Shown in pieces: positions 45,964 through 53,562 of a stretch of DNA of 64,000 nucleotides. The stretch is from Paraclostridium dentum (GTDB taxonomy: Bacteria; Bacillota; Clostridia; Peptostreptococcales; Peptostreptococcaceae), in NCBI RefSeq assembly GCF_012922555.1, contig NZ_WIPK01000006.1, forward strand, positions 80,650 to 144,649. Direction: 5' to 3'. Below the pieces are notes generated by a model, which saw nothing but the letters and a program-made list of their open reading frames with translations, had not been told where the DNA came from and did not search any database. Within the stretch, counting starts at the first letter, position 1; each line of letters opens with the position of its first letter. Both the position numbers and the translations under genes were made by a program.

Positions 45964-46278
45964 TTATAATTGGACTCTATTTAGCTCTTGATAAGCTTCA
46001 TATATCTTGTTTCTAACCTCAATCATCAACTGCATTGACAATTGCGCTTCTTGAGCTGACAACATCACATCATGCATAGAGACATTTTCTCCTTTTATAA
46101 GGTCTTGAATTTTTTGATTTGATTGTACCTGCTTATCATTAACTTTATCTAATGCTTCTTTTATTACATCTCCAAAGTTATTTTCTTTTTCAACTTTTCC
46201 TGTGTTACTAGCTCCCGTAAGTAAATTGTTATTTGTTGCTATATTGTTTATTGCATTTATAGTACTTATTCCACTCAT
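45964..46278 (-). CDS. fliE: Flagellar hook-basal body protein FliE
   Basis: 104 residues, helical. FGDVIKEALDKVNDKQVQSNQKIQDLIKGENVSMHDVMLSAQEAQLSMQLMIEVRNKIYEAYQELNRVQL is the family's conserved core, covering most of the protein. It joins MS-ring and rod and is the first protein exported. Between flgC and fliF, as usual. Confidence 0.93.
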   Translation of the reverse strand: MSGISTINAINNIATNNNLLTGASNTGKVEKENNFGDVIKEALDKVNDKQVQSNQKIQDLIKGENVSMHDVMLSAQEAQLSMQLMIEVRNKIYEAYQELNRVQL

Positions 46279-46290
46279 AAACTACTCCTT

Positions 46291-46695
46291 TTACCTACCT
46301 ATTTCTAAAGCTTTTGAAATCATACTTTTTTGTGCATTCAATGTATCTATATTTGATTCATAAGATCTAGATGCTGTCATTAAATCCGTCATCTCAACTA
46401 AAATATCTACATTTGGATACTCCACATAACCTTGGGCATCTGCATCTGGGTTATTTGGTTCATATAATTTTCTTAGTGGAGATTTATCCTCCTCTATAGC
46501 TACTGATTTCACGCCTAGCATCCCTAATTTTTTATCATAATTTTCTTCAAATACAGGCACTTTTCGTCTATAAGCTCCGCCCTCAGGTGTCCTAGTTGTT
46601 TTCATATTAGCTATGTTTGATGAAACAACATCCATTCTTAATCGCTCTGCCGAAAGTGCACTTGCACTTATTCTCATTCCTGAAAAAATGCTCAT
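46291..46695 (-). CDS. flgC: Flagellar proximal rod protein FlgC
   Basis: 134 residues. N-terminal [40 protein letters not shown] and C-terminal [37 protein letters not shown] are the FlgC signatures. Structural protein of the proximal rod. It starts 4 bases after the flgB stop with GGAGGTAAGTAA as ribosome site. Confidence 0.94.
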   Translation of the reverse strand: MSIFSGMRISASALSAERLRMDVVSSNIANMKTTRTPEGGAYRRKVPVFEENYDKKLGMLGVKSVAIEEDKSPLRKLYEPNNPDADAQGYVEYPNVDILVEMTDLMTASRSYESNIDTLNAQKSMISKALEIGR

Positions 46696-46699
46696 TTAC

Positions 46700-47026
46700 T
46701 TACCTCCCTGTTATTACACTTCTACTCATCCCTAGTTTTATATTCGTCAAAGTTATAAGTGCGTTATATTCAAGAGTTGTAGCCGCCTGGTTAACTTTTT
46801 CATTTTCTAAGTCAATGTTATTACCATCTTCTCTGACTTTTGATGATGTATCTGTTTTTATCTCAGGCTTAGTATTTTTATCCATAGACTCTTTTAGTGT
46901 ATTTTCAAACTCTACATATTTTCTCTTGTAATTTGGAGTATTAATATTTGCAATGTTATTAGCAATAACTCTACTTCTTAATTCTGTTGCATCTAATCCT
47001 GATTTTAGTAAATTGTAAACTTCCAT
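46700..47026 (-). CDS. flgB: Flagellar proximal rod protein FlgB
   Basis: 108 residues from the ATG at 47026, five bases after GGAGG; a TTG at 47038 would overlap the ribosome site and is rejected. Shows the FlgB pattern LKSGLDATELRSRVIANNIANINTPNYKRKYVEFE and a C-terminal NQAATTLEYNALITLTNIKLGMSRSVI. First gene of the 20-kb flagellar operon; its long leader (about 420 bases) contains a c-di-GMP riboswitch and a terminator. Confidence 0.93.
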   Translation of the reverse strand: MEVYNLLKSGLDATELRSRVIANNIANINTPNYKRKYVEFENTLKESMDKNTKPEIKTDTSSKVREDGNNIDLENEKVNQAATTLEYNALITLTNIKLGMSRSVITGR

Positions 47027-47060
47027 TTTCCCCTCCAATGCTTAAAATGTTTTTTAGAAT

Positions 47061-47092
47061 TAAAAAAACTACTCTGAAAGAGTAGTTCATCA
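47061..47092 (-). terminator. Leader terminator just before flgB
   Basis: Minus strand: AACTACTCT-TTC-AGAGTAGTT followed by a T-run, ending 35 bases before the flgB ATG. It lies inside the operon leader, so it must be read through for flagellar gene expression; it is the likely off-switch linked to the upstream riboswitch. Confidence 0.8.
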
Positions 47093-47095
47093 CTT

Positions 47096-47350
47096 TTATA
47101 GAATATTATTACTAATTTGTTATTTGAAAATTAAAACAAAATAAGAAAATTAATCATAGACATAACTATATTGTGAACTTTTTCAAAAATGATTTTTATA
47201 ACAAAAGTATATGTAAATTTTATGTATTTTAAAAATATACACACTTCACCAATATATATTTATATGATTTTATAGATTTTCTTAAAATTTTTTAGTATCT
47301 CTTTGCTTTAATTTTACAATTTTAATATTAGCAATGATAACAAAAAGTTT
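47096..47350. other. Rest of the flgB leader
   Basis: Very AT-rich, no gene. I looked for the ~21-base inverted repeats that flank the invertible flagellar switch of C. difficile and saw none. Confidence 0.5.
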
Positions 47351-47445
47351 TATTAACTCTTCGGTAACTGGCAAGCATAGCTTTTTAAAGCCTTAGCCCC
47401 TATAGTTTTGCGTAGCTAGATTTCCCTAGTTTTGCCCTTAAATAT
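47351..47445 (-). promoter_or_regulatory. c-di-GMP-I (GEMM) riboswitch aptamer
   Basis: Minus strand reads AAGGGCAAAACTAG-GGAAAT-CTAG (P2 hairpin with GAAA tetraloop), then CTACGCAAAAC, AGGGGCTAAGG, a P3 hairpin GGCTTT/AAAGCT, and GCCAGTTACCGAA. These are the conserved GEMM-I blocks: GGGCAAA, ACGCAAA, GG-CTAA-G and TACCGA. P1 pairs TATTTAA (47439-47445) with TTAATA (47351-47356). Its place before flgB matches the OFF-type riboswitch known from C. difficile. Confidence 0.92.
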
Positions 47446-47466
47446 CATTTTTCGACTTACACTTAC

Positions 47467-47495
47467 ATTTTATACCAAATTGTTACTTATTTCAA
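47467..47495 (-). promoter_or_regulatory. Promoter of the flagellar operon
   Basis: TTGAAA (47490-47495), 17 bases, TAAAAT (47467-47472), sigma-A type. Transcription would begin near 47460, 15 bases ahead of the riboswitch, giving a leader of about 430 bases. Confidence 0.78.
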
Positions 47496-47679
47496 GCTTT
47501 TACTTTTATTTTGAATAATTCTAAAATTTGATTTTTTTATAACATAATAATTCATTATTCTACATTAATTTGCAAAAGCTTCTCATTTAGTTTAATAATC
47601 GGCATTTTAATTTAAAACTGTATAGTTTTTTTGAAATTTATAAATTTTTTTTATATTTTTATTTCATTTAGCAATTTTA

Positions 47680-47709
47680 TAAATTTTACCAATTTTTTTC
47701 TGATATACT
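47680..47709 (+). promoter_or_regulatory. Sigma-D-like promoter (or extended -10) for the GT2 gene
   Basis: TAAA (47680-47683), 15 bases, TCTGATAT (47699-47706), six of eight matches to the sigma-28 GCCGATAT box at the canonical spacing. The same bases also form an extended -10, TGATATACT (47701-47709), so a sigma-A reading is possible. The flanking 47500-47680 is AT-rich with no feature seen. Confidence 0.55.
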
Positions 47710-47748
47710 AAGATTTATTCATATATACATTGCACAGGAGGAAAAAAA

Positions 47749-48810
47749 TTGAAAACTTTAAGTTTAGTTATGATTACAAAAAACGAAGAATTGAAAATTA
47801 GACGTTGTCTAGAATCTGTTAAAAACTTTGTTAATGAAATAATAGTTGTTGATACTGGTTCTATAGATAAAACAAAAGAAATAGCTTTAGAATTTGGAGC
47901 TAAAATATTTGACTATGAATGGAATAATAACTTTTCTGATGCACGAAACTTTGCTATTAGACAATCTAGCGGAGACTGGAATTTAATTTTAGATGCTGAC
48001 GAATTTATAACACATATTGATTTAAATACAATATATAACACGATAAATTCTACTTCTAATTTTATAGGTCAAATAAAAATATTAAATACATTTGAGCAAG
48101 ATGGTGAAGTTAGAAAATCTATAGATTTCATTTCACGCTTTATTCCAAATCAAGTTTATTTTAAAGGCAGTATACACGAACAAATTAATTCGAATTATCC
48201 TCGAATAAAATTACCCATATGCATAGAACATGATGGGTATTTAAATACTAATAAGTTTGATCGCAACATAAATTTGCTATTAAATGAATTTAAAAGTAAT
48301 AAAAATGATTTATATTTATCTTACCAAATAGCAAAAACTTACTATTCTAATAAAATGTATACTGAGGCTTCTTATTATTTTGATAATTTTTTTAATAATA
48401 TTTCCTTTTATAATTCAAATTTTATATATGATGGTATAGTTCTTTATCTATATAATTTAACTAAATTAAAAGATTTTAAAAAAGGACTTAATGTAATTGA
48501 TAGTGTATTTGATGATATGAAAAATTGCTGTGATTTTTATTTTATATGCGGTGTACTTTTCACAGAAGCTGTAGCATATAACACCGATAAGTATATAAAT
48601 TATTTTCAGTATATAGATAAATGTTACATAAATGCACTTAATCTTAGCGAGTCTAATGGATTTGAAATTGTAGAAGGAACAGGAAATTATTTATCAGCAT
48701 TCAACCTTGGTTTATTTTATGAGCTTTCTAAAAATCAAAACTTGGCTTTTAAATATTATAAACTCGCAGCTTCTTATCATTATATGCCTGCAATGAATAA
48801 GTTAAAATAG
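47749..48810 (+). CDS. GT2 glycosyltransferase with TPR-like tail, probable flagellin modification
   Basis: 353 residues. TTG start with AGGAGG seven bases upstream. GT-A domain: SLVMITKNEE, RRCLESVKNFVNEIIVVDTGS, WNNNFSDARNFAI, DWNLILDADEF with the DAD metal motif; then a His-containing segment and a C-terminal helical, TPR-like half. It is homologous to the N-terminal part of the 748-residue protein at 60480-62726. It stands alone, divergent from the flagellar operon and facing the glycosylation genes, as does a flagellin glycosyltransferase in C. difficile. Transfer of the first sugar to Ser/Thr of flagellin is the likely role. Confidence 0.8.
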   Translation: MKTLSLVMITKNEELKIRRCLESVKNFVNEIIVVDTGSIDKTKEIALEFGAKIFDYEWNNNFSDARNFAIRQSSGDWNLILDADEFITHIDLNTIYNTINSTSNFIGQIKILNTFEQDGEVRKSIDFISRFIPNQVYFKGSIHEQINSNYPRIKLPICIEHDGYLNTNKFDRNINLLLNEFKSNKNDLYLSYQIAKTYYSNKMYTEASYYFDNFFNNISFYNSNFIYDGIVLYLYNLTKLKDFKKGLNVIDSVFDDMKNCCDFYFICGVLFTEAVAYNTDKYINYFQYIDKCYINALNLSESNGFEIVEGTGNYLSAFNLGLFYELSKNQNLAFKYYKLAASYHYMPAMNKLK

Positions 48811-48819
48811 TCCTATAAA

Positions 48820-48864
48820 ATAAAAGTCTGAACTAATATTAGATACAGTTCAGACCTTTATTTT
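48820..48864. terminator. Bidirectional terminator between convergent genes
   Basis: AAAGTCTGAACT / AGTTCAGACCTTT with a 12-base loop; T-rich on the plus side, A-rich before it. Serves the lone GT2 gene (plus) and the end of the glycosylation operon (minus). Confidence 0.88.
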
Positions 48865-48887
48865 TTAATTTATATTTTGTATAAACT

Positions 48888-50195
48888 TTATTTTTTGAAA
48901 AACTCATAGAATTTAGAAACTATATATTCTATATGAGTGTCATTTATTCCTGGCCATAACCCAATCCAAAATGTATTATTCATAACCATATCAGTATTTT
49001 TTAAATCCCCAACAACTCTATAATCATACTCATTTTCTGTAAATGCAGGTTGCTTGATCATATTACCAGCGAATAATAATCTTGTCCCAATTTTATTTCT
49101 TTCTAAAAAATTAACTAATTCATTTCTATTATACTGATTTTCTTTCAATGTTATTGGAAATCCAAACCAACTAGGTTCACTATTTTTAGTTTTCTTAGGT
49201 AAAATAATGTACTCATTTAAACTATTAAGTCCATCATATAACTTATCAAAATTAGTGTTCCTTTTTGAAATAAATGAATCTAATTTTTTAAGTTGAGATA
49301 CACCTATGGCCGCTTGCATGTCAGTTACTTTTAAGTTATACCCTAAATGAGAATATACATATTTATGATCATACCCTTCTGGTAAATCTCCATGTTTTTG
49401 ACTAAATCTATGCTTACATATATTATCTTTTCCTGGTGGACACACACAATCTCGTCCCCAATCTCTTATAGATCTTATAATTTTATGTAGATTTATATTA
49501 TTAGTTACTACAGCTCCACCTTCACCCATAGTTATATGATGTGCCGGGTAAAAACTAAAAGTACTTATATGTCCTATATTACCTACATATTCTCCATTAT
49601 ATTTAGCTCCTAATGCATCACAACAATCTTCTATAACCCATAAATCGTATTTATTTGCTAATTCCATTACTTTTTCTAGATTAAATGGATTTCCTAATGT
49701 ATGTGCCATAAAAATAGCTCTAGTTTTTTTTGATATAGCTTTTTCTATCTCATCTTCACTGTAATCATATGTATCTAGGTCAACATCTATAAATACAGGT
49801 ACCATTCCATTTTGTATTATAGGTGAAACTGTTGTAGGAAATCCTGCTGCTACAGTTATTATTTCATCACCTTTTTTTAATCTTTTTTCTCCTAGTTTAT
49901 GTGAAGTTAAAGCAGTAAATGCAACTAAGTTTGCAGAAGATCCCGAATTTACTAAAGAGCAATATTTAGCCCCTATTTGTTTCGGAAATTCATCTTCAAA
50001 CATTTCACCATACCTTCCACTTGTTAACCACATATCAAGTGATGAATCTATCAAATTGGTTAAGTCTGTTTCATCTATAACTTTTCCTGATGCAGGTATA
50101 TAATCTTTCCCAGGTATAATTTTGTTTTTACCTATGCTTTCTTTAAAATAAGATTTCGATAAATCTAGTATCTGATTTCTTTTATTATTAGTCAT
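48888..50195 (-). CDS. rfbH: CDP-4-dehydro-6-deoxyglucose 3-dehydrase (E1, RfbH)
   Basis: 435 residues from the ATG at 50195 (GGAG eight bases upstream), overlapping the rfbG stop; a longer frame to 50231 is not needed. PLP/PMP enzyme of the DegT family in which the usual lysine is histidine (FYPAHHITMGEGG, H219/H220). The 2Fe-2S motif special to E1 is complete: C192-x57-C250-x-C252-x7-C260. It removes the 3-hydroxyl from CDP-4-keto-6-deoxyglucose, the committed step to 3,6-dideoxyhexoses. Its reductase partner E3 (DdhD/AscD) is not in the window. Confidence 0.93.
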   Translation of the reverse strand: MTNNKRNQILDLSKSYFKESIGKNKIIPGKDYIPASGKVIDETDLTNLIDSSLDMWLTSGRYGEMFEDEFPKQIGAKYCSLVNSGSSANLVAFTALTSHKLGEKRLKKGDEIITVAAGFPTTVSPIIQNGMVPVFIDVDLDTYDYSEDEIEKAISKKTRAIFMAHTLGNPFNLEKVMELANKYDLWVIEDCCDALGAKYNGEYVGNIGHISTFSFYPAHHITMGEGGAVVTNNINLHKIIRSIRDWGRDCVCPPGKDNICKHRFSQKHGDLPEGYDHKYVYSHLGYNLKVTDMQAAIGVSQLKKLDSFISKRNTNFDKLYDGLNSLNEYIILPKKTKNSEPSWFGFPITLKENQYNRNELVNFLERNKIGTRLLFAGNMIKQPAFTENEYDYRVVGDLKNTDMVMNNTFWIGLWPGINDTHIEYIVSKFYEFFKK

Positions 50196-51291
50196 TAGAT
50201 CCACTCCATATAATATTGCTTTTTTCTGCATATTTTACATATTTTTTTATTTGATTTATAGTGAATTTTTTCATATTTATATTAGAATCTTGATAATAGG
50301 TTTTATACCACTCCACCGTCTCTGCTATTGCTTGATTGGAATTATACAAAGGCCTCCAACCCAATTTTGATTTAGCTTTGCTTATATCAAGTTTTAATAG
50401 GTTCGCTTCATGCACATTTTTACTTAAGTCTAATGCATAACTTCCGTGCCCCCATATTCCAATTGTCAAATCCAAAATTTCTTTAACACTTAATATATCT
50501 ACACTTTCAGGTCCAAAATTCCAACCATCTGAGTAGTTGTTGTTTCCTTCTATCATTAAGGCTCCTAGCCATAGATATCCAGACAATGGCTCTAATACAT
50601 GTTGCCACGGTCTTATTGCATTAGGATTTCTTATACATATATCATTGTTTGAGATTATACTTTTAGCAATATCCGGAATCAATCTATCCTTTGCCCAATC
50701 ACCTCCTCCAATTACATTTCCAGCCCTTACAGTTGATATATCAATGCCTTTATCTTCAAAGAAACTTTTCCTATAAGAATTAGTAAGCAGTTCTACACAA
50801 GCTTTACTTGAACTGTAAGGATCATATCCCCCCATAGGATCATTTTCTCTATATCCATAAACCCATTCTTTATTTTCATAGCATTTATCTGTAGTTATAT
50901 TAACTATAGTTTTTACAGATTTTGTTTTTCTAATTGCTTCAAACAATGAAATACATCCCATAACATTTATTTCATATGTTTCTTTAGGGTTTTCATATGA
51001 ATCTCTTACTAATGGCTGTGCTGCCATGTGAAATACTATTTCCGGTTTATATTTTTCTATAACACTATATAAATTTTTCTCATCCCTTATATCCCCAATT
51101 ATACTCACTATATCATTTTCCAACTCACATACTTTGAATAAGCTAGGATTTGTATTAGGTTCAAGAGAGTATCCTATAACTTTTGCTCCTAGCAACTCTA
51201 ACCAAATTGTTAACCATGAACCTTTAAATCCGGTATGACCCGTTACTAAAACAACTTTATCTTTATATATATTATTAAAACACGTCTCCAT
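50188..51291 (-). CDS. rfbG: CDP-glucose 4,6-dehydratase
   Basis: 367 residues from the ATG at 51291 (GGAAG eight bases upstream; TAATG overlap with the rfbF stop). Extended SDR: NAD motif VTGHTGFKGSWL, DIRD, HMAAQPLVRDSYENP, TTDKCYENKEW, YDPYSSSKACVE with the catalytic YxxxK, and RAGNVIGGGDWAKDRLIPD, which is diagnostic for RfbG. Converts CDP-glucose to CDP-4-keto-6-deoxyglucose. Confidence 0.95.
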   Translation of the reverse strand: METCFNNIYKDKVVLVTGHTGFKGSWLTIWLELLGAKVIGYSLEPNTNPSLFKVCELENDIVSIIGDIRDEKNLYSVIEKYKPEIVFHMAAQPLVRDSYENPKETYEINVMGCISLFEAIRKTKSVKTIVNITTDKCYENKEWVYGYRENDPMGGYDPYSSSKACVELLTNSYRKSFFEDKGIDISTVRAGNVIGGGDWAKDRLIPDIAKSIISNNDICIRNPNAIRPWQHVLEPLSGYLWLGALMIEGNNNYSDGWNFGPESVDILSVKEILDLTIGIWGHGSYALDLSKNVHEANLLKLDISKAKSKLGWRPLYNSNQAIAETVEWYKTYYQDSNINMKKFTINQIKKYVKYAEKSNIIWSGSND

Positions 51292-52064
51292 TACCATATC
51301 TTCCAAAATGCATTTCCTTCTTTCCAAAGTCTATTTAAGTTATACATATCTCTTTCATTATCCATGCAAGCCCACAAGCCATCATGTTTATATACAGATA
51401 TCTCACCCATTTGAGCCAATTGTTCAAATACACCATATTCTAGATCACAAGAATCATCTTCAGTTAAATAGTTCAATAATTTTTTATTAAATACCATGTA
51501 TCCACCGTTGATCATACCTTGTGATGTTTGAGATTTTTCTTCGAAACTACTTAAAATATCTCCTTTTGAAATAAGCTCTCCAAATCTAGCTGGAGGATGT
51601 ACTCCAGATATTGTAATTGTTTTATTTAGTTTATTATGAAAGTTTATAAGTTCATTTATATTTATATTAGCTAAACCATCTCCATACGTTAGTAAATTCA
51701 CATCATCATCTAAGTACTTTTCTACTTTTTTCAATCTAGCACCTTTTAGAGAATCTACCCCTGTATCAACTAATGTAACCTTCCAATCATATTCATCATG
51801 ATTAGAATGGAATTCTACATTTCCACTACCTATTTCTATAGTAAAATCATTATTCCTATTATCATAATTTAAGAAATAATCTTTTATAACATTAGCTTTA
51901 TACCCTAAACAAATAACAAAGTCTTTTATTCCATAATGAGAATAAATTTTCATTATATGCCATAAAATAGGTTTCCCACCTATTTCTACCATAGGCTTCG
52001 GTATTATATTAGTAACTTCTCCTAATCTGCTACCATATCCACCTGCTAGAATTACTAATTTCAT
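51291..52064 (-). CDS. rfbF: Glucose-1-phosphate cytidylyltransferase
   Basis: 257 residues. Nucleotidyltransferase with LAGGYGSRLGEVTNIIPKPMVEIGGKPILWHIMKIYSHYG, FVICLGYKANVIKDYF, and LTYGDGLANINI (metal Asp), matching RfbF closely and not RmlA. Makes CDP-glucose, the entry to the CDP-sugar branch. Sits 15 bases after the epimerase gene with GAGGTG before ATG and is coupled to rfbG. Confidence 0.95.
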   Translation of the reverse strand: MKLVILAGGYGSRLGEVTNIIPKPMVEIGGKPILWHIMKIYSHYGIKDFVICLGYKANVIKDYFLNYDNRNNDFTIEIGSGNVEFHSNHDEYDWKVTLVDTGVDSLKGARLKKVEKYLDDDVNLLTYGDGLANININELINFHNKLNKTITISGVHPPARFGELISKGDILSSFEEKSQTSQGMINGGYMVFNKKLLNYLTEDDSCDLEYGVFEQLAQMGEISVYKHDGLWACMDNERDMYNLNRLWKEGNAFWKIW

Positions 52065-52079
52065 ATTACACCTCTTCTT

Positions 52080-52613
52080 TTACTCTTTATAGTCTATAAA
52101 ACTTTTAAATATCTTATCTCTATCTGAGATAATAGGATTTTCTATGTTCCAAGGAATGTCAAGTGAATCCCACTTTATGCCATCTTCATATTCTGGATTA
52201 TATTCTTGTGACATTTTATACCCTACTATAGAGTTATCTTCTAGTGATAGATATCCATGTGCAAATCCCGCTGGAATATATATCATATTTCCTTTGTCTC
52301 CACTTAAATTTATGCATATATACTTTCCATATGTATTTGAATTTTTTCTAATGTCCAATACTACATCTAATACACTACCTTTTAAACAATATACCAGTTT
52401 GCTCTGCTCATATGGTTTTTTCTGAAAATGCAATCCCCTTAAGACTCCTTTATTAGATGTTACTATTAGATCTTCTTTAAAATCTTCTACTATACCTAAT
52501 TTTTTAAATGTAGTTTTATGATATGTTTTTAAAGATTTTCCTCTTTTATCATTAAATATGTTAGGTATAATCTGCATGCATCCAACTAACTCAGTTTTTA
52601 TAATTTTATACAT
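52080..52613 (-). CDS. RmlC-like nucleotide-sugar 3,5-/5-epimerase
   Basis: 177 residues, cupin fold of dTDP-4-dehydrorhamnose 3,5-epimerase. Catalytic His in LRGLHFQ, the IYIPAGFAHGY stretch, and YNPEYEDGIKWDSLDIPW. With rfbFGH next to it and no rmlABD in view, the substrate is more likely a CDP-4-keto-(3,6-di)deoxyhexose, as for AscE of the ascarylose pathway. That would give an L-configured sugar. AGGAG precedes the ATG; 8 bases after the reductase gene. Confidence 0.82.
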   Translation of the reverse strand: MYKIIKTELVGCMQIIPNIFNDKRGKSLKTYHKTTFKKLGIVEDFKEDLIVTSNKGVLRGLHFQKKPYEQSKLVYCLKGSVLDVVLDIRKNSNTYGKYICINLSGDKGNMIYIPAGFAHGYLSLEDNSIVGYKMSQEYNPEYEDGIKWDSLDIPWNIENPIISDRDKIFKSFIDYKE

Positions 52614-52621
52614 ATTTGCTC

Positions 52622-53521
52622 CTACTTGTCTTCTATACTAATTAAAATTTTTTTTATTCCTTCTTGTAAAGAAACAGTTTTAACATCCTCTAAAATATTT
52701 TCTTGATCTATGTATACATTCATCATTTCTCTTTTTCTATACGGCCTTTTTCCCCAATTTATATCTAATTTACATTCAGTAATTTTTTCAAATATTGATA
52801 CCGTATCTTTTAAAGAATATATTTCACTAGGAAGCGCTAAGAATTCTGTTTTTTTCTTGCATATATTACTTTGAATTTTTTCAATTGCTATTAAAAATGC
52901 ATTTATAACATCATCAATATATAATAATGCTATTTCTTGCTCTCCTTTTGACATATCTAAAGTTTTGCAGGATTTATAAGCATCAATTAATAAATTTATA
53001 ATTTTGTGCCTTGGATCATCCACCCCATAAGTGTCTGGAAGTTTTATTGTTAACATTTTTATATCCGAAATCTCAAGATAATATTTACATATACTATCAA
53101 AAGCCTGCTTAGTAGCTGCATATAAATTTACCGGATTATATTTTTCTGAATTGTAATTTTGCCATTGAGTTCCTGTGTTAATAAAGTATTTTACATTTGA
53201 CTTAATGGAAGCTTCCATTAGTTGAGTAGAAAAACGTAAATTAGAATTAATTAAATCTTCAATTTGACTGCTATCATGCTCTGATACAAACAAAGATGCT
53301 AAATGTATAACTATATCAGGGTTAAGTTCACAAAAAGCATTACATAACGCTTCAGTTTTACCATTAAACTGATATATTTTTATTTGATTTTTTATATCAT
53401 TAAATTGTTCTACTTTAGAGTCTTCTCTTGATATAATGCATATTTTATGCCCTAATGAGCTTAATTTTCTAACTAAATTTGAGCCTATATATCCAGTAGC
53501 TCCACTTACAACTATATTCAT
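52622..53521 (-). CDS. NAD-dependent epimerase/dehydratase, likely CDP-4-keto-sugar reductase
   Basis: 299 residues, extended SDR. Rossmann motif SGATGYIGSNL (6-16), HLASLF, T116-G-T118, catalytic Y134-AAT-K138. Position after the RmlC-like gene suggests the final C4 keto-reduction, as done by AscF, RfbJ (abequose) or RfbS (paratose) in CDP-3,6-dideoxyhexose routes. Which isomer is formed cannot be told from sequence. ATG with TAAGGAG. Confidence 0.78.
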   Translation of the reverse strand: MNIVVSGATGYIGSNLVRKLSSLGHKICIISREDSKVEQFNDIKNQIKIYQFNGKTEALCNAFCELNPDIVIHLASLFVSEHDSSQIEDLINSNLRFSTQLMEASIKSNVKYFINTGTQWQNYNSEKYNPVNLYAATKQAFDSICKYYLEISDIKMLTIKLPDTYGVDDPRHKIINLLIDAYKSCKTLDMSKGEQEIALLYIDDVINAFLIAIEKIQSNICKKKTEFLALPSEIYSLKDTVSIFEKITECKLDINWGKRPYRKREMMNVYIDQENILEDVKTVSLQEGIKKILISIEDK

Positions 53522-53562
53522 AATAATCTCCTTAAGTTAAATCAATAGAGTAGAATATTAAT

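Noticed and set aside
47096-47350. Possible invertible flagellar switch as in C. difficile
   Set aside because: No long inverted repeats were found flanking a segment in the flgB leader.
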